Shown: piece after piece, positions 25,801-32,392 of the stretch | Layout of the letters: the number at the start of each line of letters is the position of its first letter | Position numbering within the stretch: position 1 is the first letter of the stretch | Assembly (NCBI GenBank): GCA_029721435.1 | Contig: CM056586.1 | Span: 71,401,107-71,465,106 of the forward strand | Length of the DNA: 64,000 nt | Direction of reading: 5' to 3' | Source of the DNA: Gymnothorax reevesii | Taxonomy: Eukaryota > Chordata > Actinopteri > Anguilliformes > Muraenidae | Program-made: the position numbers and the translations under genes | The notes under the pieces: model-generated | Told to the model about the DNA's origin: nothing | Database searches by the model: none | Seen by the model: only the letters and a program-made list of their open reading frames with translations

Positions 25801-28800
25801 GAAACATAGTGAATTTGTATCAAAATAAAGAGATCTTGATAGTTTACAGACAACACAGGAATTTATTGGGTATATTTCGTATAAATTTGAATTTGTATGG
25901 CTTTATGTTATTACTATGAGGTTAGACAATTTTTTTCATAATCAATATTGTGAACTATTCCCTGGGAGCTTCAGATGCCAGAAACGCCAGGCTGGTAGCA
26001 GTTATAATGGGGAGATATGATTAATGCAATGTCTATGTTTCAGACTTGAGAACTCCCACATTTTGAATAGCCTACATTTTTGGCGCCACCTCCTCATGAA
26101 TATTCAACAAACAGCATCCATTCCTGATAACAATTACAATCACAGCATCATTTAGGCACCAAAGTTCACGGCACATTTACAGAAAGGATTTTATCACAAT
26201 GCAAACCTACTCCACTTCAAGAATAAAACTGAATACATCCCCAGAGAAAATGCGCCTTGGTATTACAAATGCGTCCCAAGCATTGTCCAAAACCTTTGAG
26301 AGTGCCAAGCTTGGGTACTGCATTTCCTAAGCCGAAATAGTAGTAGAAACCTATGTGGAGTTGTTCTCTCCCGCCTTACTGACCTTGGATGGCAAAACAA
26401 ACAGAGTTAGCCAAGAAAGGAAATGAATCGCAAATATTCTCTCAACCGCACTGCAAAAGAAATCCCTGTATGGTTAAAACATGACCTTGTTTAAGCACAT
26501 TTCTGAACTATGAGGAAATTTCACAGAAATACACACGCTTCATGCCCCAGTGAATCAGACCTCAATTTTTTTCCTTAGCCAGGACCTATTTTCCCCACAG
26601 CTGTCAGACAAGTGAAACATCTGTCCATGAAGTTGTTAAGTCATGACTTGCAATGGTTGGTCAGATCACACCTTGTGCACTTCTTCTGACTCTACAAATC
26701 CAACCATGTATAACAATGTTCAGTGTCCTCTATGGACCCACACTTTGTTTGAAAAATTTACTTGAAACCAAAATTCTAATTTTGACAAACTTCATTAGGC
26801 CCGGGAGAGCAGACAGACATGGAGTTAAATGCGTAATAAAACTTTACATGAATTTACATGAATAAAACAAATGTGACAGAATGTGACAGGTTTCGATTAA
26901 AACACAATTCTGTAAGTAATAGCAAACATGCTGTTGAATTCTGATGTAGGCCACTTGCAAGCTGCTTCAAATCACATCGATATTGTTCCATTTTTGTCAC
27001 CATCTATAAGAAATGGAATACATCATTGCCTGGTGATGTCAAAGTTGATTGGACGATAGGGAGAAAATGATTTTTGAACTTTTTGGCTCATTTTGTTCTT
27101 AAACTTTGACTCAAGTTGAGTAAAAGCATGAGCTGTCAACAGGGCATGACGACCTACAACCTTATTGTGAAGTTTGACGATGTTTGGTCGTAAATTGTGA
27201 CAGCTAGGCCGTTTGCAGACATTCAGACAAAAAAAATCTAACTGACTAACCAGCAAGCCAAAAATGGGAAATGTCAGCTTACCACAAAGAAATGGAACAA
27301 AGTAACAAACTTCACAACATCAAAATATTAGAATTCGCCAAGTAACAGACCGACAAACGTGGCTAATCCCATAACCTCGCTGGTGGAGGTAATCATCAAA
27401 CCAGAGTTGATTACATAATCATTTCATCAACAGTACATGTTTCTATAAGGAAGCGTGTGCGAGCACCTGTCCAGATCAGATTAAACAAGAAAATATTGTT
27501 TTCAATATCCTTTGCAACCATTAAATACCATGTTCAAAACCAAGGATGGTCGTGACGAGTAACAAAGTACTGTGCAAAGGTTTGCGCACATTTACCACAA
27601 TCCCGTGAGGCAAAGATGCCTCTGAAGATCGTTAAAAGGTTTATAAATCTTGGAAAACCAACTAAAGTGCCGTGAACTGTTAAAAACTAATACAAATCAA
27701 TATTTAGTGTGACTTTACTATCCTTTTCCTAATCCTCTGCAGGACCACAGTCTCACTCACATACGTTTGTCCCCCCAGGTGTGTTATTCCCACACAGCCT
27801 CCATAATGTTCACATCAGGTCTCTGTCACGGCACATTATCTGTATCAACTGTATTTACTGAAATATAAAGTTCTTATGCAAGACTTTTTTTTAATAATTA
27901 ACATTTAATGTTCCAAATGTGCTTTTCATCTACAGAGCTACTAACATGGAAAGCAAAAATAAACATTCAATATCAAATCTAAATATAAAAAAATAGTGCC
28001 TTGGGCACTTAAACCACCTGGATTGTTTACGCAAGTACAGGCTGTTACATAATGCCATGAACAAACTTTGGCGTCCCCATGGGTAGGAACATACCTGCCG
28101 AGTTTAAGCTTTATAGATCCCATGGTTTCAGATAAGATGATGTTTAAAGTGAACACCTCTGAAAGTCAGCGTGGCCAACAGAGTTGGGTTCAAAATACTT
28201 GAAAAAAATTTGAAAAGTACTTGAAATGAACTTGAAAATTCAAATACTTTTCCAATGTACTTGGTCCAAGTCCAAGTTTTTTTTTACCGTTTTTGAAGAA
28301 GTACTTGAGTCAAGTCCAAGTACTTGAAAAAGTACTTGCAAGTCCAAGTACTCAAGTACAAGTAAAAGTACCGACCCAACTCTGGTGGCCAATGTGCTGA
28401 GCTGAAATCAAGGTGAAATGTCTAAATTTCACAAATCCCATCAAATATGTTTCGGGCTTGCTTTCCTCAACCCACATGAATATCAGCTCAATAGCTTCAA
28501 AATTGGCTTCACAATGGCTCCATATGGCAGCTAAAATTCTAGAGTTCCTAAGACTTTTTCAAGGTACCGTACACCTTGAAAATTGGAAGAAAAACCTTGT
28601 CCCTACTTATCCAGTTGGACAGGCAGACACATGGACATACAGATGGGCTCCAATGCATTATCCCCCCACTTCACTCTGTGGCGAGGAATAATGACAGGCC
28701 TCAGTAACTGTGGCAGCGAAGTACTTCAAGACCATCATTGCAAAACGGTATCAACATTTTAGCTTGTTTAATTTAACATCCAAAAACTGAAACCCAGGAG

Positions 28801-31498
28801 CAAGAACCAAAATTTCAAAATGAGAAAATTAAGACAAAGTTTTCACTTTGACAAGACAATTGCAAAGAAATGCACACAAGGATTACATGGCTTCCATAAC
28901 ATCAAGTCAAGGTTACTTTATCTGTCTCCCTAGGGAGGGAGAAATTTGCCTTGGAATGGAAGGAAATCAGTGCACCATACTACAAATAGTAACAGCAGTA
29001 AAAAGAATCACAAAAGACAACAGACAAAAAACAATAAAGTCTAAAAAACAATTGACAAAGCGACAGTTATTCAAGTGTGCAATACCATTGCTCATAATGA
29101 GCTGTGCAAAAATTAACTAGAAGTCCTCTTCCTCCATGTGCCAATAAGACCAACAAATGTACATCATTAACACAACAGAGGAAGGGCTTGTGCCTGACAT
29201 CATACGCGGTGATATTACATGTTTTGCAAAAGTTTCAAAGCAGGCCAACGTATCAGACTGCATTCAGCCATTTGATCATAATATACGGGGTAAAAATAGG
29301 CAAGAATGTAGCCTCTGGGTACACTTAGTAATCGCTGCCAAGTTCTCCAAGTCATGCGCTACTGCTAACAGTAATCTAGCACAGGTCTGGCCCTGAACTC
29401 CCCACCTACAGTCAGCAAACACAAAGGCGTCTATTGTTTTAAAGAGGTCATTTTTCTAAATTCCAAATAAGAGCAAGAAAAAAAGGAGTACCTGATGCTT
29501 CAAGGACCCAATTCCTTCATTTCCAAACTCAAACAAGGTCACATAAGGGCTTGAAATAAGAATGTATAAGCAAAGGCCAGTCAGACTGAGTTTCCAAAGT
29601 CAAAATTTTCTTCTGTCTGACCATCAACTCGGGAAGCCAGCTTCATTCCCTCAGTAAGCCCAAGCCCAACTACTTTTACTCAGTTCACCAGACACAGACA
29701 AGGGTATTAAACTACATTTATTACGGAGGAAACAAACAGCATCTGAACTAATGAATCAGGAGGAAAAGCATCGAAGATCAGAAGGAATATTCATAGAAAG
29801 AAACTGGCTAATCCGCAAATCCAGTTCATTATACAATAAGGTACCATGATAATATGACTGTTCACTCATGTGATTGGGCTCAGCCTTAACTGAGAAGTAG
29901 TATAAACTTTTCAAATGAAATCATCTGGCCAGCTTTTAAAAGGCCAATTTAAATGGAGAGGTTGTAAAATGCAAACATTTACTTCAGTGAGATTGAGAAT
30001 CAGGCAGTTCCACAGTGTTGGACGGACATTTTGTACGCTTTAACAGTGTGCTTTATCAAACTTGAAATCATAAAGATGTTCATGATTTCTCATTTGTCGG
30101 ATAATGGGTGTGATAATATGTGGGAAGAGGGGAGGCCGGTTCTGTAATGATGATTTTTCAAAGATAGCCACACAGAGGAAATTGAGAACATTCACAAGCT
30201 CAATGGACCCAATAATCGACATACGCCGGTACTGTCCAGCTTTGCCGTCGGATAGTGCCCAGCGCCTTCACGCGCAGACCGGGGGGCGTCAGACCCCGCC
30301 CTCCTCTGACCGTCTGCATCATCCGCGCGCAGTCGCGCGCACGGGCTCGGAGTCTGAACCGGCGTGAATCAGCACGCGGCCGCATTCCTGGATGAGTCCT
30401 AACACGCGCCCAGCTCCAGTCCCGACTCTTTGTTCTGCTTCCGCCCCGATACACGGACTGGAAACATTCAGGTGCGAGCTGATGCGCGACTCTAGAAAAC
30501 GTGTCCCTTCGGACAGTCAGGGCCACACAAAAGCAAGTTTATTCTGCATACCGTGTGGTTCCCCTCTGCCTCAGTGCCTGAGATGTTTACTCATTGAAAA
30601 CTTGACAAAGGGGAATTGGTAGCGAATTGCACAGGGGTCAGTGTCGCTCTTTCCTAAAAGCCTGGTCCATCACAGAGAAAAACGAAAACACTAATCCAAA
30701 CGGATAGCAAGAAACCCAACTTAAAAATCAATTAACAACTTTCAGAATAAGCCGAGCTGACTGAGAAATGGCTGTTCGCTTAACTCACCCGAGTTGTCGA
30801 ACGGTATTTGTTGACAATCTGAACTCGCTTTCCATGGGCATGTGTACACTGCTCCCATTTCCACCACGCTTGAAACAGACGTGTTGGCTTTAGGTGCCCC
30901 GATTACGACGTTCAACCTGGAAATGAACAGTTAAAATAGGCAATAATTGAATAACTTTTAGGCGCTACTCCAAGATTGTGAAGCAAATCGGACGGGAAGG
31001 GTAAAGTTTACATTCATTTGCTCATGAATAGAAGTGTAACGTTCCTTAACAGTGTCAAACATAATGTTGAGTAAAAACATTTGCAAATCACAATAACAGC
31101 AGACCGTTGAATTAGGGGACAACATTATGGTTGACCATTGAAATTATGCACCATGCAATTTGATTCTTGAAGCCATCCTGAACCGGGTAAATCAATCCGT
31201 TTTTGTTTCGTTTCATTTATATTCTGTTCAACAAACGCGGCCACAAATCCTGGACTCGCCTGAAAATCTGTTATTCGAGGTCGCACAACTGACTAAAGTA
31301 AGTCACAAAACGTGAAGTTACAACACAAACTTACTGTGTTCGGTCGGGCTTAAAAAAATCCACGGAAAATCCAAAGTAACTCCCTTGTGGACCAGAAAAA
31401 ACTGAAGGATTATCGATGTCCAGGTTAAAACAGACACTAAATTTCATACATGGCAAGATTAGAGCCAAAGATAAAAACAGTTTAGCCAGATTTTCCAT
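1..31498 (-). CDS. ITGAV: Integrin alpha-V, coding exons 1-17 (gene overview, 3' part outside window)
   Basis: The gene encodes the alpha subunit of RGD-binding integrins (partners beta-1, 3, 5, 6, 8), a type I membrane receptor for vitronectin, fibronectin and latent TGF-beta. Seventeen exons on the minus strand join in frame with GT-AG borders to give 565 residues: signal peptide (about 1-23), beta-propeller to about 460, then the first part of the thigh domain. Recognisable stretches include [49 protein letters not shown] and MPPSFGYSM. Four calcium loops of DxDxDG type are seen in exons 8, 11, 12/13 and 13/14. The RGD-pocket Asp (in PDGQG) and Tyr (in SFYWQG) are kept. The remaining thigh, calf, transmembrane and GFFKR-tail exons must lie left of position 1. 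[12 protein letters not shown] and the ZC3H15 neighbour favour alpha-V over alpha-5 or alpha-8. Confidence 0.97.
971..1837. mobile_element. Fold-back DNA element with about 240-bp inverted arms
   Basis: The left end (AGGAAAAGTTCACTCAAAAA from 975) is repeated inverted at the right end (TTTTTGGGTGAACTTTCC up to about 1832). The similarity extends inward to 'cctccatactgctcg' (about 1176) and its complement 'cgagcagtatggagg' (about 1620). Both ends abut TTAA (971-974 and 1834-1837), the duplication expected of piggyBac-type insertion, though a shorter duplication cannot be excluded. No transposase is encoded. It sits in ITGAV intron 17. Confidence 0.75.
1865..2019 (-). CDS. ITGAV: ITGAV exon 17 (last exon in window)
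   Basis: Reads [19 protein letters not shown], then [19 protein letters not shown] and [14 protein letters not shown]. It matches human ELLLDKLKQKGAIRRALFL...KNMTIS...CEELIAYL and ends in phase 0 at ATT/GTGAGT. The next exon (DESEFRDKL-like) was not found in the remaining 1.8 kb. Confidence 0.95.
2330..2516 (+). repeat. Hairpin-tailed repeat, copy 1
   Basis: Ends with CGGAC-rich sequence, then a hairpin at 2483-2514 (arms TATACCCCC and GGGGGTATA, inner CTAC/GTAG), then an A/T-rich tail. A second small hairpin, ACCTCC/GGAGGT, follows at 2543-2559. The left border is approximate. Confidence 0.6.
3095..3160 (+). repeat. Hairpin-tailed repeat, copy 2
   Basis: GGACGACGGACGGAC precedes a hairpin at 3130-3155 (ATGCCCC and GGGGCAT arms, inner CCC/GGG) and an A5 tail. 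Only the 3' end is clear. Confidence 0.6.
3205..3362 (+). repeat. Possible tRNA-derived SINE remnant
   Basis: A GTGGCCTAGTGGTAG stretch (about 3208) resembles an RNA polymerase III A box, and GTGGGTTCGAACAGG (about 3350) resembles a B box. The 140-base gap between them is far too long for an intact tRNA head, so it would need an insertion or be chance. Confidence 0.3.
4427..4530 (+). repeat. Small inverted-repeat element with hairpin tail, copy 3
   Basis: Perfect 11-bp terminal arms, AGCTCGCCGGG (4427-4437) and CCCGGCGAGCT (4516-4526), flank about 80 bases rich in CGGACG. The 3' end itself can also fold (AGCTC/GAGCT with CCGG/CCGG, 4498-4526) and is followed by AAAA. Confidence 0.6.
4817..4872 (-). 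CDS. ITGAV: ITGAV exon 16
   Basis: A 56-base exon reading [19 protein letters not shown], matching CFNVRFCLKADGKGV of human. Acceptor TTTTCAG/CTT with a clear pyrimidine tract, donor CTGC/GTGAGT. A Tc1-like element ends only about 50 bases upstream of this acceptor. Confidence 0.93.
4921..6471 (+). mobile_element. Tc1-like DNA transposon, inactivated
   Basis: Terminal inverted repeats of at least 100 bp (left begins CAAAACCCAAAACCAGTGAA at 4923; right ends with its complement at 6469) are flanked by TA on both sides, the Tc1/mariner signature. It carries a plus-strand transposase relic and lies in ITGAV intron 15, antisense to the gene. The arms are well kept, so the insertion is not very old. 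Confidence 0.93.
5290..6246 (+). pseudogene. Tc1-like transposase, broken
   Basis: The reading begins at [13 protein letters not shown] (ATG at about 5290). It meets an in-frame TGA at 5364, where related transposases have Arg; CGA to TGA would fit CpG decay. It then resumes with the helix-turn-helix part ([24 protein letters not shown]). The first catalytic Asp is present in VLWSDEST. Near 5990 the frame shifts and a stretch is missing, apparently the one with the second catalytic Asp. The C-terminal part then continues in another frame to TAA at about 6246, with the third acidic residue in SPIENVW. It cannot make an active enzyme. Confidence 0.88.
6472..9963. other. ITGAV intron 15 remainder
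   Basis: No exon seen. It holds a LINE-type fragment (about 8060-8490). The stretch 9100-9290 (ending in CAGACAGACAGACAAATAAA) has the look of the dispersed fish repeats seen elsewhere, but I cannot name it. The rest shows no recognisable structure. Confidence 0.6.
8072..8490 (-). pseudogene. Non-LTR retrotransposon fragment (reverse transcriptase C-terminal region)
   Basis: On the minus strand, [20 protein letters not shown] is followed, after a frame change near 8360, by [17 protein letters not shown], then [16 protein letters not shown]. The HLGHHI ... [11 protein letters not shown] ... WRxxxRxxWxxPxxTH series is typical of the region after the reverse transcriptase domain in LINE ORF2 proteins. 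No complete ORF remains. The family cannot be fixed by eye. Confidence 0.7.
9964..10071 (-). CDS. ITGAV: ITGAV exon 15: thigh domain start
   Basis: Reads [19 protein letters not shown] then [22 protein letters not shown] opens the thigh domain, NAT is a potential glycosylation site, and the two cysteines match the conserved KTCxLPGT...SC disulfide. Acceptor CCCAG/GGC, donor CTG/GTGAGT. Confidence 0.96.
10761..10806 (-). CDS. ITGAV: ITGAV exon 14: end of propeller
   Basis: A 46-base microexon reading [16 protein letters not shown], matching human [16 protein letters not shown]. Acceptor TTACAG/AT, donor CAG/GTGTGT, phase 2. Confidence 0.96.
11400..11591 (-). CDS. ITGAV: ITGAV exon 13: propeller blades 6-7
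   Basis: Reads [39 protein letters not shown] and [29 protein letters not shown] begins the fourth calcium loop. Acceptor TGTAG/AC, donor CCAG/GTACAG, phase 1. Confidence 0.98.
12292..12497 (-). CDS. ITGAV: ITGAV exon 12: propeller blades 5-6
   Basis: Reads [19 protein letters not shown], then [19 protein letters not shown] and [31 protein letters not shown] is the strongest alpha-V signature in the window. DLDQDGFND spans the junction to exon 13 and is the third calcium loop. Acceptor CCCAG/GATG, donor ACG/GTATGG. Confidence 0.98.
12830..12882 (-). CDS. ITGAV: ITGAV exon 11: second calcium loop
   Basis: Reads [18 protein letters not shown], a near match to human MAAYFGFSVAATDINGDD. DVNNNGMVD forms the second calcium loop and continues into exon 12. 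Acceptor AATAG/ATG, donor CGG/GTGAGT, leaving phase 2. Confidence 0.95.
12970..13072 (+). repeat. Hairpin-tailed repeat, copy 4
   Basis: ACGGACGGAGCCCAATACTA is followed by an imperfect hairpin (about 13,031-13,067; CCCCCGC against GCGGCGGG). It shares both the lead and the hairpin with the copy near 13,750. Confidence 0.6.
13370..13800 (+). repeat. Imperfect tandem repeat (about 160-bp period) ending in a hairpin tail, copy 5
   Basis: The block TGACCTTGAAATGAAGGTCA occurs at 13,431 and again at 13,591, and a GAAAAGAATC-TAGTCAACGGTT-like block recurs near 13,380, 13,510 and 13,670. The array ends in ACGGACAGGACGG and a hairpin (TATCCCC at 13,763, GGGGATA ending 13,799). The AAGGTCAAGGTCACC stretch contains adjacent AGGTCA half-sites. 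Confidence 0.7.
14885..15072 (+). repeat. Dispersed 190-bp repeat, copy A
   Basis: Shares long stretches with 62,084-62,275: GATGCCTGTCTGTCTG, then TACACGTTTTTCTC, GTGTGAATATCCACTTGGAC, ACCAGGAAGGACTTGACTTC and AAAAAAATGGCAATTTCA. Same orientation in both copies; identity is high over the whole unit. No coding content. Confidence 0.85.
15235..17930. repeat. 54-bp minisatellite, about 50 units
   Basis: Unit (in pieces): CTCAGGCAGAGACATGAGCC / TGGAGTCTTCTGTATGAGGG / TACGGCAGGACTGC. The GACATG or GACCTG mark starts at 15,245 and still falls in phase at 17,891, which is 49 x 54 bases later, so there is no net length change in any unit. Variation is by substitution only (TATGG, CACGG, GAGAG, GACCC, TACGAGG, CTGCAACAGG). 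Because 54 is a multiple of 3 and the unit lacks stops in two minus-strand frames and one plus-strand frame, long ORFs (up to 673 residues) arise. They are not genes. Confidence 0.98.
17943..17964. promoter_or_regulatory. 22-bp perfect palindrome with AGGTCATGACCT core
   Basis: Arms TTGTGAGGTCA and TGACCTCACAA are exact complements with no spacer. The core AGGTCATGACCT (17,948-17,959) equals the idealised palindromic thyroid-hormone/retinoid response element (TREpal). It lies 13 bases beyond the minisatellite. Function is inferred from the motif only. Confidence 0.5.
18100..18111. promoter_or_regulatory. Second AGGTCATGACCT palindrome
   Basis: An exact second copy of the 12-base core, 152 bases from the first, within AAAGGTCATGACCTGATAAG. 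Motif match only. Confidence 0.45.
18170..18212 (-). repeat. Possible hairpin-tailed repeat end, reverse orientation
   Basis: GCCGTCG and CGACGGC arms at about 18,190-18,206 lie next to GGGGATATACCCC (about 18,175). The pattern resembles the hairpin tails elsewhere, read on the other strand. Confidence 0.35.
18788..18995. mobile_element. piggyBac-type MITE, copy 1
   Basis: TTAA at both ends (18,788-18,791 and 18,992-18,995) with inverted ends CCCTTGGAGGTGCT and AGTGCTCTAAGGG. Inside is a perfect hairpin: 19-bp arms at 18,870-18,888 and 18,893-18,911 (CTTGTTTAAAAGAGCTCCC and its complement) around GCAG. No coding capacity. Located in ITGAV intron 10. Confidence 0.8.
19447..19503 (-). CDS. ITGAV: ITGAV exon 10
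   Basis: Reads [19 protein letters not shown], including an N-glycosylation sequon NFT, as in human alpha-V (YNFTGEQ). Acceptor CCACAG/GTT, donor CAG/GTATTT, phase 0. It is followed by the 6.6 kb intron that carries the minisatellite. Confidence 0.94.
19596..19639 (-). CDS. ITGAV: ITGAV exon 9
   Basis: A 44-base microexon reading [15 protein letters not shown], matching DFVSGVPRAARTLGM of human. Acceptor CATAG/AC, donor TAT/GTAAGG, phase 0. The intron after it is only 92 bases. Confidence 0.95.
20524..20568 (-). CDS. ITGAV: ITGAV exon 8: first calcium loop
   Basis: A 45-base microexon reading [16 protein letters not shown] across its junctions. DFNGDG (about residues 252-257) is the first of four EF-hand-like calcium loops of the propeller. 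Acceptor GTTCAG/GA, donor ATG/GTGAGA. Confidence 0.96.
20792..20914 (-). CDS. ITGAV: ITGAV exon 7
   Basis: Reads [19 protein letters not shown] and later [16 protein letters not shown] sequence (here [13 protein letters not shown]). The aspartates before SYLG include the position of the ligand-binding Asp218 of human alpha-V. Acceptor CTGCAG/GC, donor TTAG/GTAAGC, phase 1. Confidence 0.96.
21760..21808 (-). CDS. ITGAV: ITGAV exon 6: RGD-pocket Tyr
   Basis: A 49-base microexon reading [16 protein letters not shown] plus the first base of Gly. The Tyr of SFYWQG aligns with ligand-pocket Tyr178 of human alpha-V. Acceptor CCTGCAG/AAT, donor AAG/GTATTG. Confidence 0.95.
22073..22134 (-). CDS. ITGAV: ITGAV exon 5: RGD-pocket Asp
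   Basis: Reads [21 protein letters not shown]. The Asp of PDGQGFCQ aligns with the ligand-pocket aspartate (Asp150 of the mature human chain). Acceptor TTCCAG/AT, donor AAC/GTAAGG, phase 0. Confidence 0.95.
22676..22790 (-). CDS. ITGAV: ITGAV exon 4
   Basis: Reads [18 protein letters not shown], then [20 protein letters not shown]. ACAPLYx[11 protein letters not shown] and SPCR are conserved alpha-V landmarks, with cysteines at the expected spacing. Acceptor TTTTAAG/GCT, donor CCG/GTACGT, phase 1. Confidence 0.95.
23084..23175 (-). CDS. ITGAV: ITGAV exon 3
   Basis: Reads [18 protein letters not shown] then [13 protein letters not shown]. The [14 protein letters not shown] block is diagnostic of the alpha-V / 5 / 8 group. 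Acceptor CCCAG/AG, donor CTG/GTGAGC, ending in phase 0. The KGLKGEQ segment replaces the YAKDDP-like stretch of mammals. Confidence 0.96.
24140..24720 (+). repeat. Duplicated dispersed repeat, two diverged units
   Basis: GGGGTGTGGCCAG ... CATGACCTTGACCTTTGAAG ... CCAGTGATTA ... AAAACAATTTCCC at about 24,144 returns as a diverged copy at about 24,579. Both units contain a TGACCT-type pair of nuclear receptor half-sites. A third partial unit (ATGACCTTAATGTGATCTTGACC) lies near 24,440. Confidence 0.7.
27560..27850 (+). mobile_element. Tc1-like element end fragment
   Basis: AGTACTGTGCAAAGGTTTGC and the following 250 bases share the order of blocks with 33,885-34,250 (TGAACTGTTA...AACTAAT, TTTxGxGTGACT, ACATCAGGxCTCTGTCA). 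The start resembles the AGTACTGTGCAAAAGTCTTA end of a fish Tc1 family. No transposase remains. Confidence 0.55.
28179..28384. mobile_element. hAT-type MITE with 8-bp target duplication
   Basis: Perfect 11-bp ends, CAGAGTTGGGT and ACCCAACTCTG, flanked by the exact direct repeat GTGGCCAA (28,171-28,178 and 28,385-28,392). Inside are many AAGTACTTG / CAAGTACTT words. End motif and 8-bp duplication fit the hAT superfamily. The intact flanks suggest a fairly recent insertion in ITGAV intron 2. Confidence 0.9.
28600..28695 (+). repeat. Hairpin-tailed repeat, copy 6
   Basis: Lead ACACATGGACATACAGATGG, then a hairpin at 28,656-28,693 (CATTAT against ATAATG, with CCAC against GTGG). Confidence 0.6.
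30200..30520. promoter_or_regulatory. CpG-rich block in ITGAV intron 2
   Basis: A GC-rich stretch dense in CpG (for example CATCCGCGCGCAGTCGCGCG near 30,318) in otherwise AT-rich DNA, about 0.3-0.6 kb downstream of exon 2. It may be part of the ITGAV promoter island displaced into the gene, an alternative promoter, or an enhancer. ORFs here (30,200-30,526 minus) look like GC-rich chance frames. Confidence 0.45.
30789..30916 (-). CDS. ITGAV: ITGAV exon 2: propeller blade 1
   Basis: Reads [14 protein letters not shown] then [14 protein letters not shown] and QQIPFDNS. The VxVGAPKAN core and the cysteine pair are conserved in alpha-V. Acceptor CCAG/GTTG, donor CGG/GTGAGT. It joins exon 1 in phase 2 and leaves phase 1. 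Confidence 0.95.
31335..31498 (-). CDS. ITGAV: ITGAV exon 1: start codon, signal peptide, propeller start
   Basis: Encodes residues 1-54 plus two bases. The ATG at 31,498 is the first in-frame ATG after an in-frame TGA about 70 bases upstream; an in-frame GTG at 31,537 is not needed. A hydrophobic core ([10 protein letters not shown]) followed by KFSVC gives a typical signal peptide. The mature chain would begin near FNLDIDNP, the conserved start of alpha-V. Donor is ACA/GTAAGT. Confidence 0.96.
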
Positions 31499-32060
31499 AT
31501 TGCCTCGGAGTGCTGAATTAAGCACAAATAATGGCACAATGACGACGAGCAGAACCTGTGATGTTCACTGTATCTGCCAGCGGACGCAATTAATGACCCG
31601 CGATGAATTCACACTCCCAGCCCTCGGATGCGAAAGTCCTCAGTCAGACAAATCGCAAACACCCATATTAAACCTCCTGAATTCACATATTTGCCGACTT
31701 CTGAACGCGAAGTCGTCCAAATATGAACAATCTCCTCTAAATCCCATAAAAATCACTGCCTCTCAGTCTTTTCGAAGTGCGATTTTTACGATAAACGTAG
31801 AATAGTAACAGATGACATAAACCGACAGGCTGTGCCTTTCACAGGAAGTGAGACGACGGTAAAGCAGAAACACAGCACGCACTTCCGCAGTCCTGTTCCA
31901 GAGTGCGTTTGCAGAGCATAGGGAAGTTATCCCTGGACGAACATAGCAGGATGCATCGTTAAATTTACACTCGAAAGCGCTACGGTTTCACATTGCCGTC
32001 GTCTTGTTCGTGCCGCGGTTCTAGTCTCCACTGCGCCTATATGTGCGTCGGTCTGATTTT
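31499..32060 (-). promoter_or_regulatory. ITGAV 5' UTR and promoter region
   Basis: Sequence immediately upstream of the ITGAV start codon. No TATA box or other decisive motif was seen, and the transcription start cannot be placed. CpGs are moderately frequent toward 32,040. Confidence 0.4.
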
Positions 32061-32392
32061 CACAGCGTGAAGCTGGCAAAAATATTACACCTGAACAGGG
32101 CCGTTGTGACCGATATTTCAGTATTTATTTATTATTTATAGCATAGTCATACACAAACTACAATAGAATTAGTATTGGTTAATTTTCTATCCATAGAGTT
32201 TAGGTCAGAAATTCACTTAAACTTTGGTTGAAATCAGTAAAACTCGTTTTCTAACCACTCCACGGATTATATGTTAAAAAATATAGTTTTGGCTTGTCAA
32301 TGAGGACATCTCCTTCGTGCACGACACAAGCAAGTTTCCAAGAATTGTTAACAGACTAATCATTCCACTTATAATTAGCTATATCACAATTC

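Larger units (their letters stand above)
23176..30788. other. ITGAV intron 2
   Basis: 7.6 kb. It contains a duplicated AGGTCA-rich repeat (24.1-24.7 kb), a Tc1-type end fragment (27.56-27.85 kb), a hAT MITE (28,179-28,384), a hairpin tail (28,656-28,693) and a CpG-rich block (30.2-30.5 kb). 25.1-27.0 kb and 28.7-30.1 kb show nothing I recognise. Confidence 0.7.

Noticed and set aside
31499..31537. Alternative ITGAV start at 31,537 (adding 13 residues)
   Set aside because: The codon is GTG, and an in-frame TGA lies further upstream with no ATG between. The ATG at 31,498 gives a normal signal peptide.
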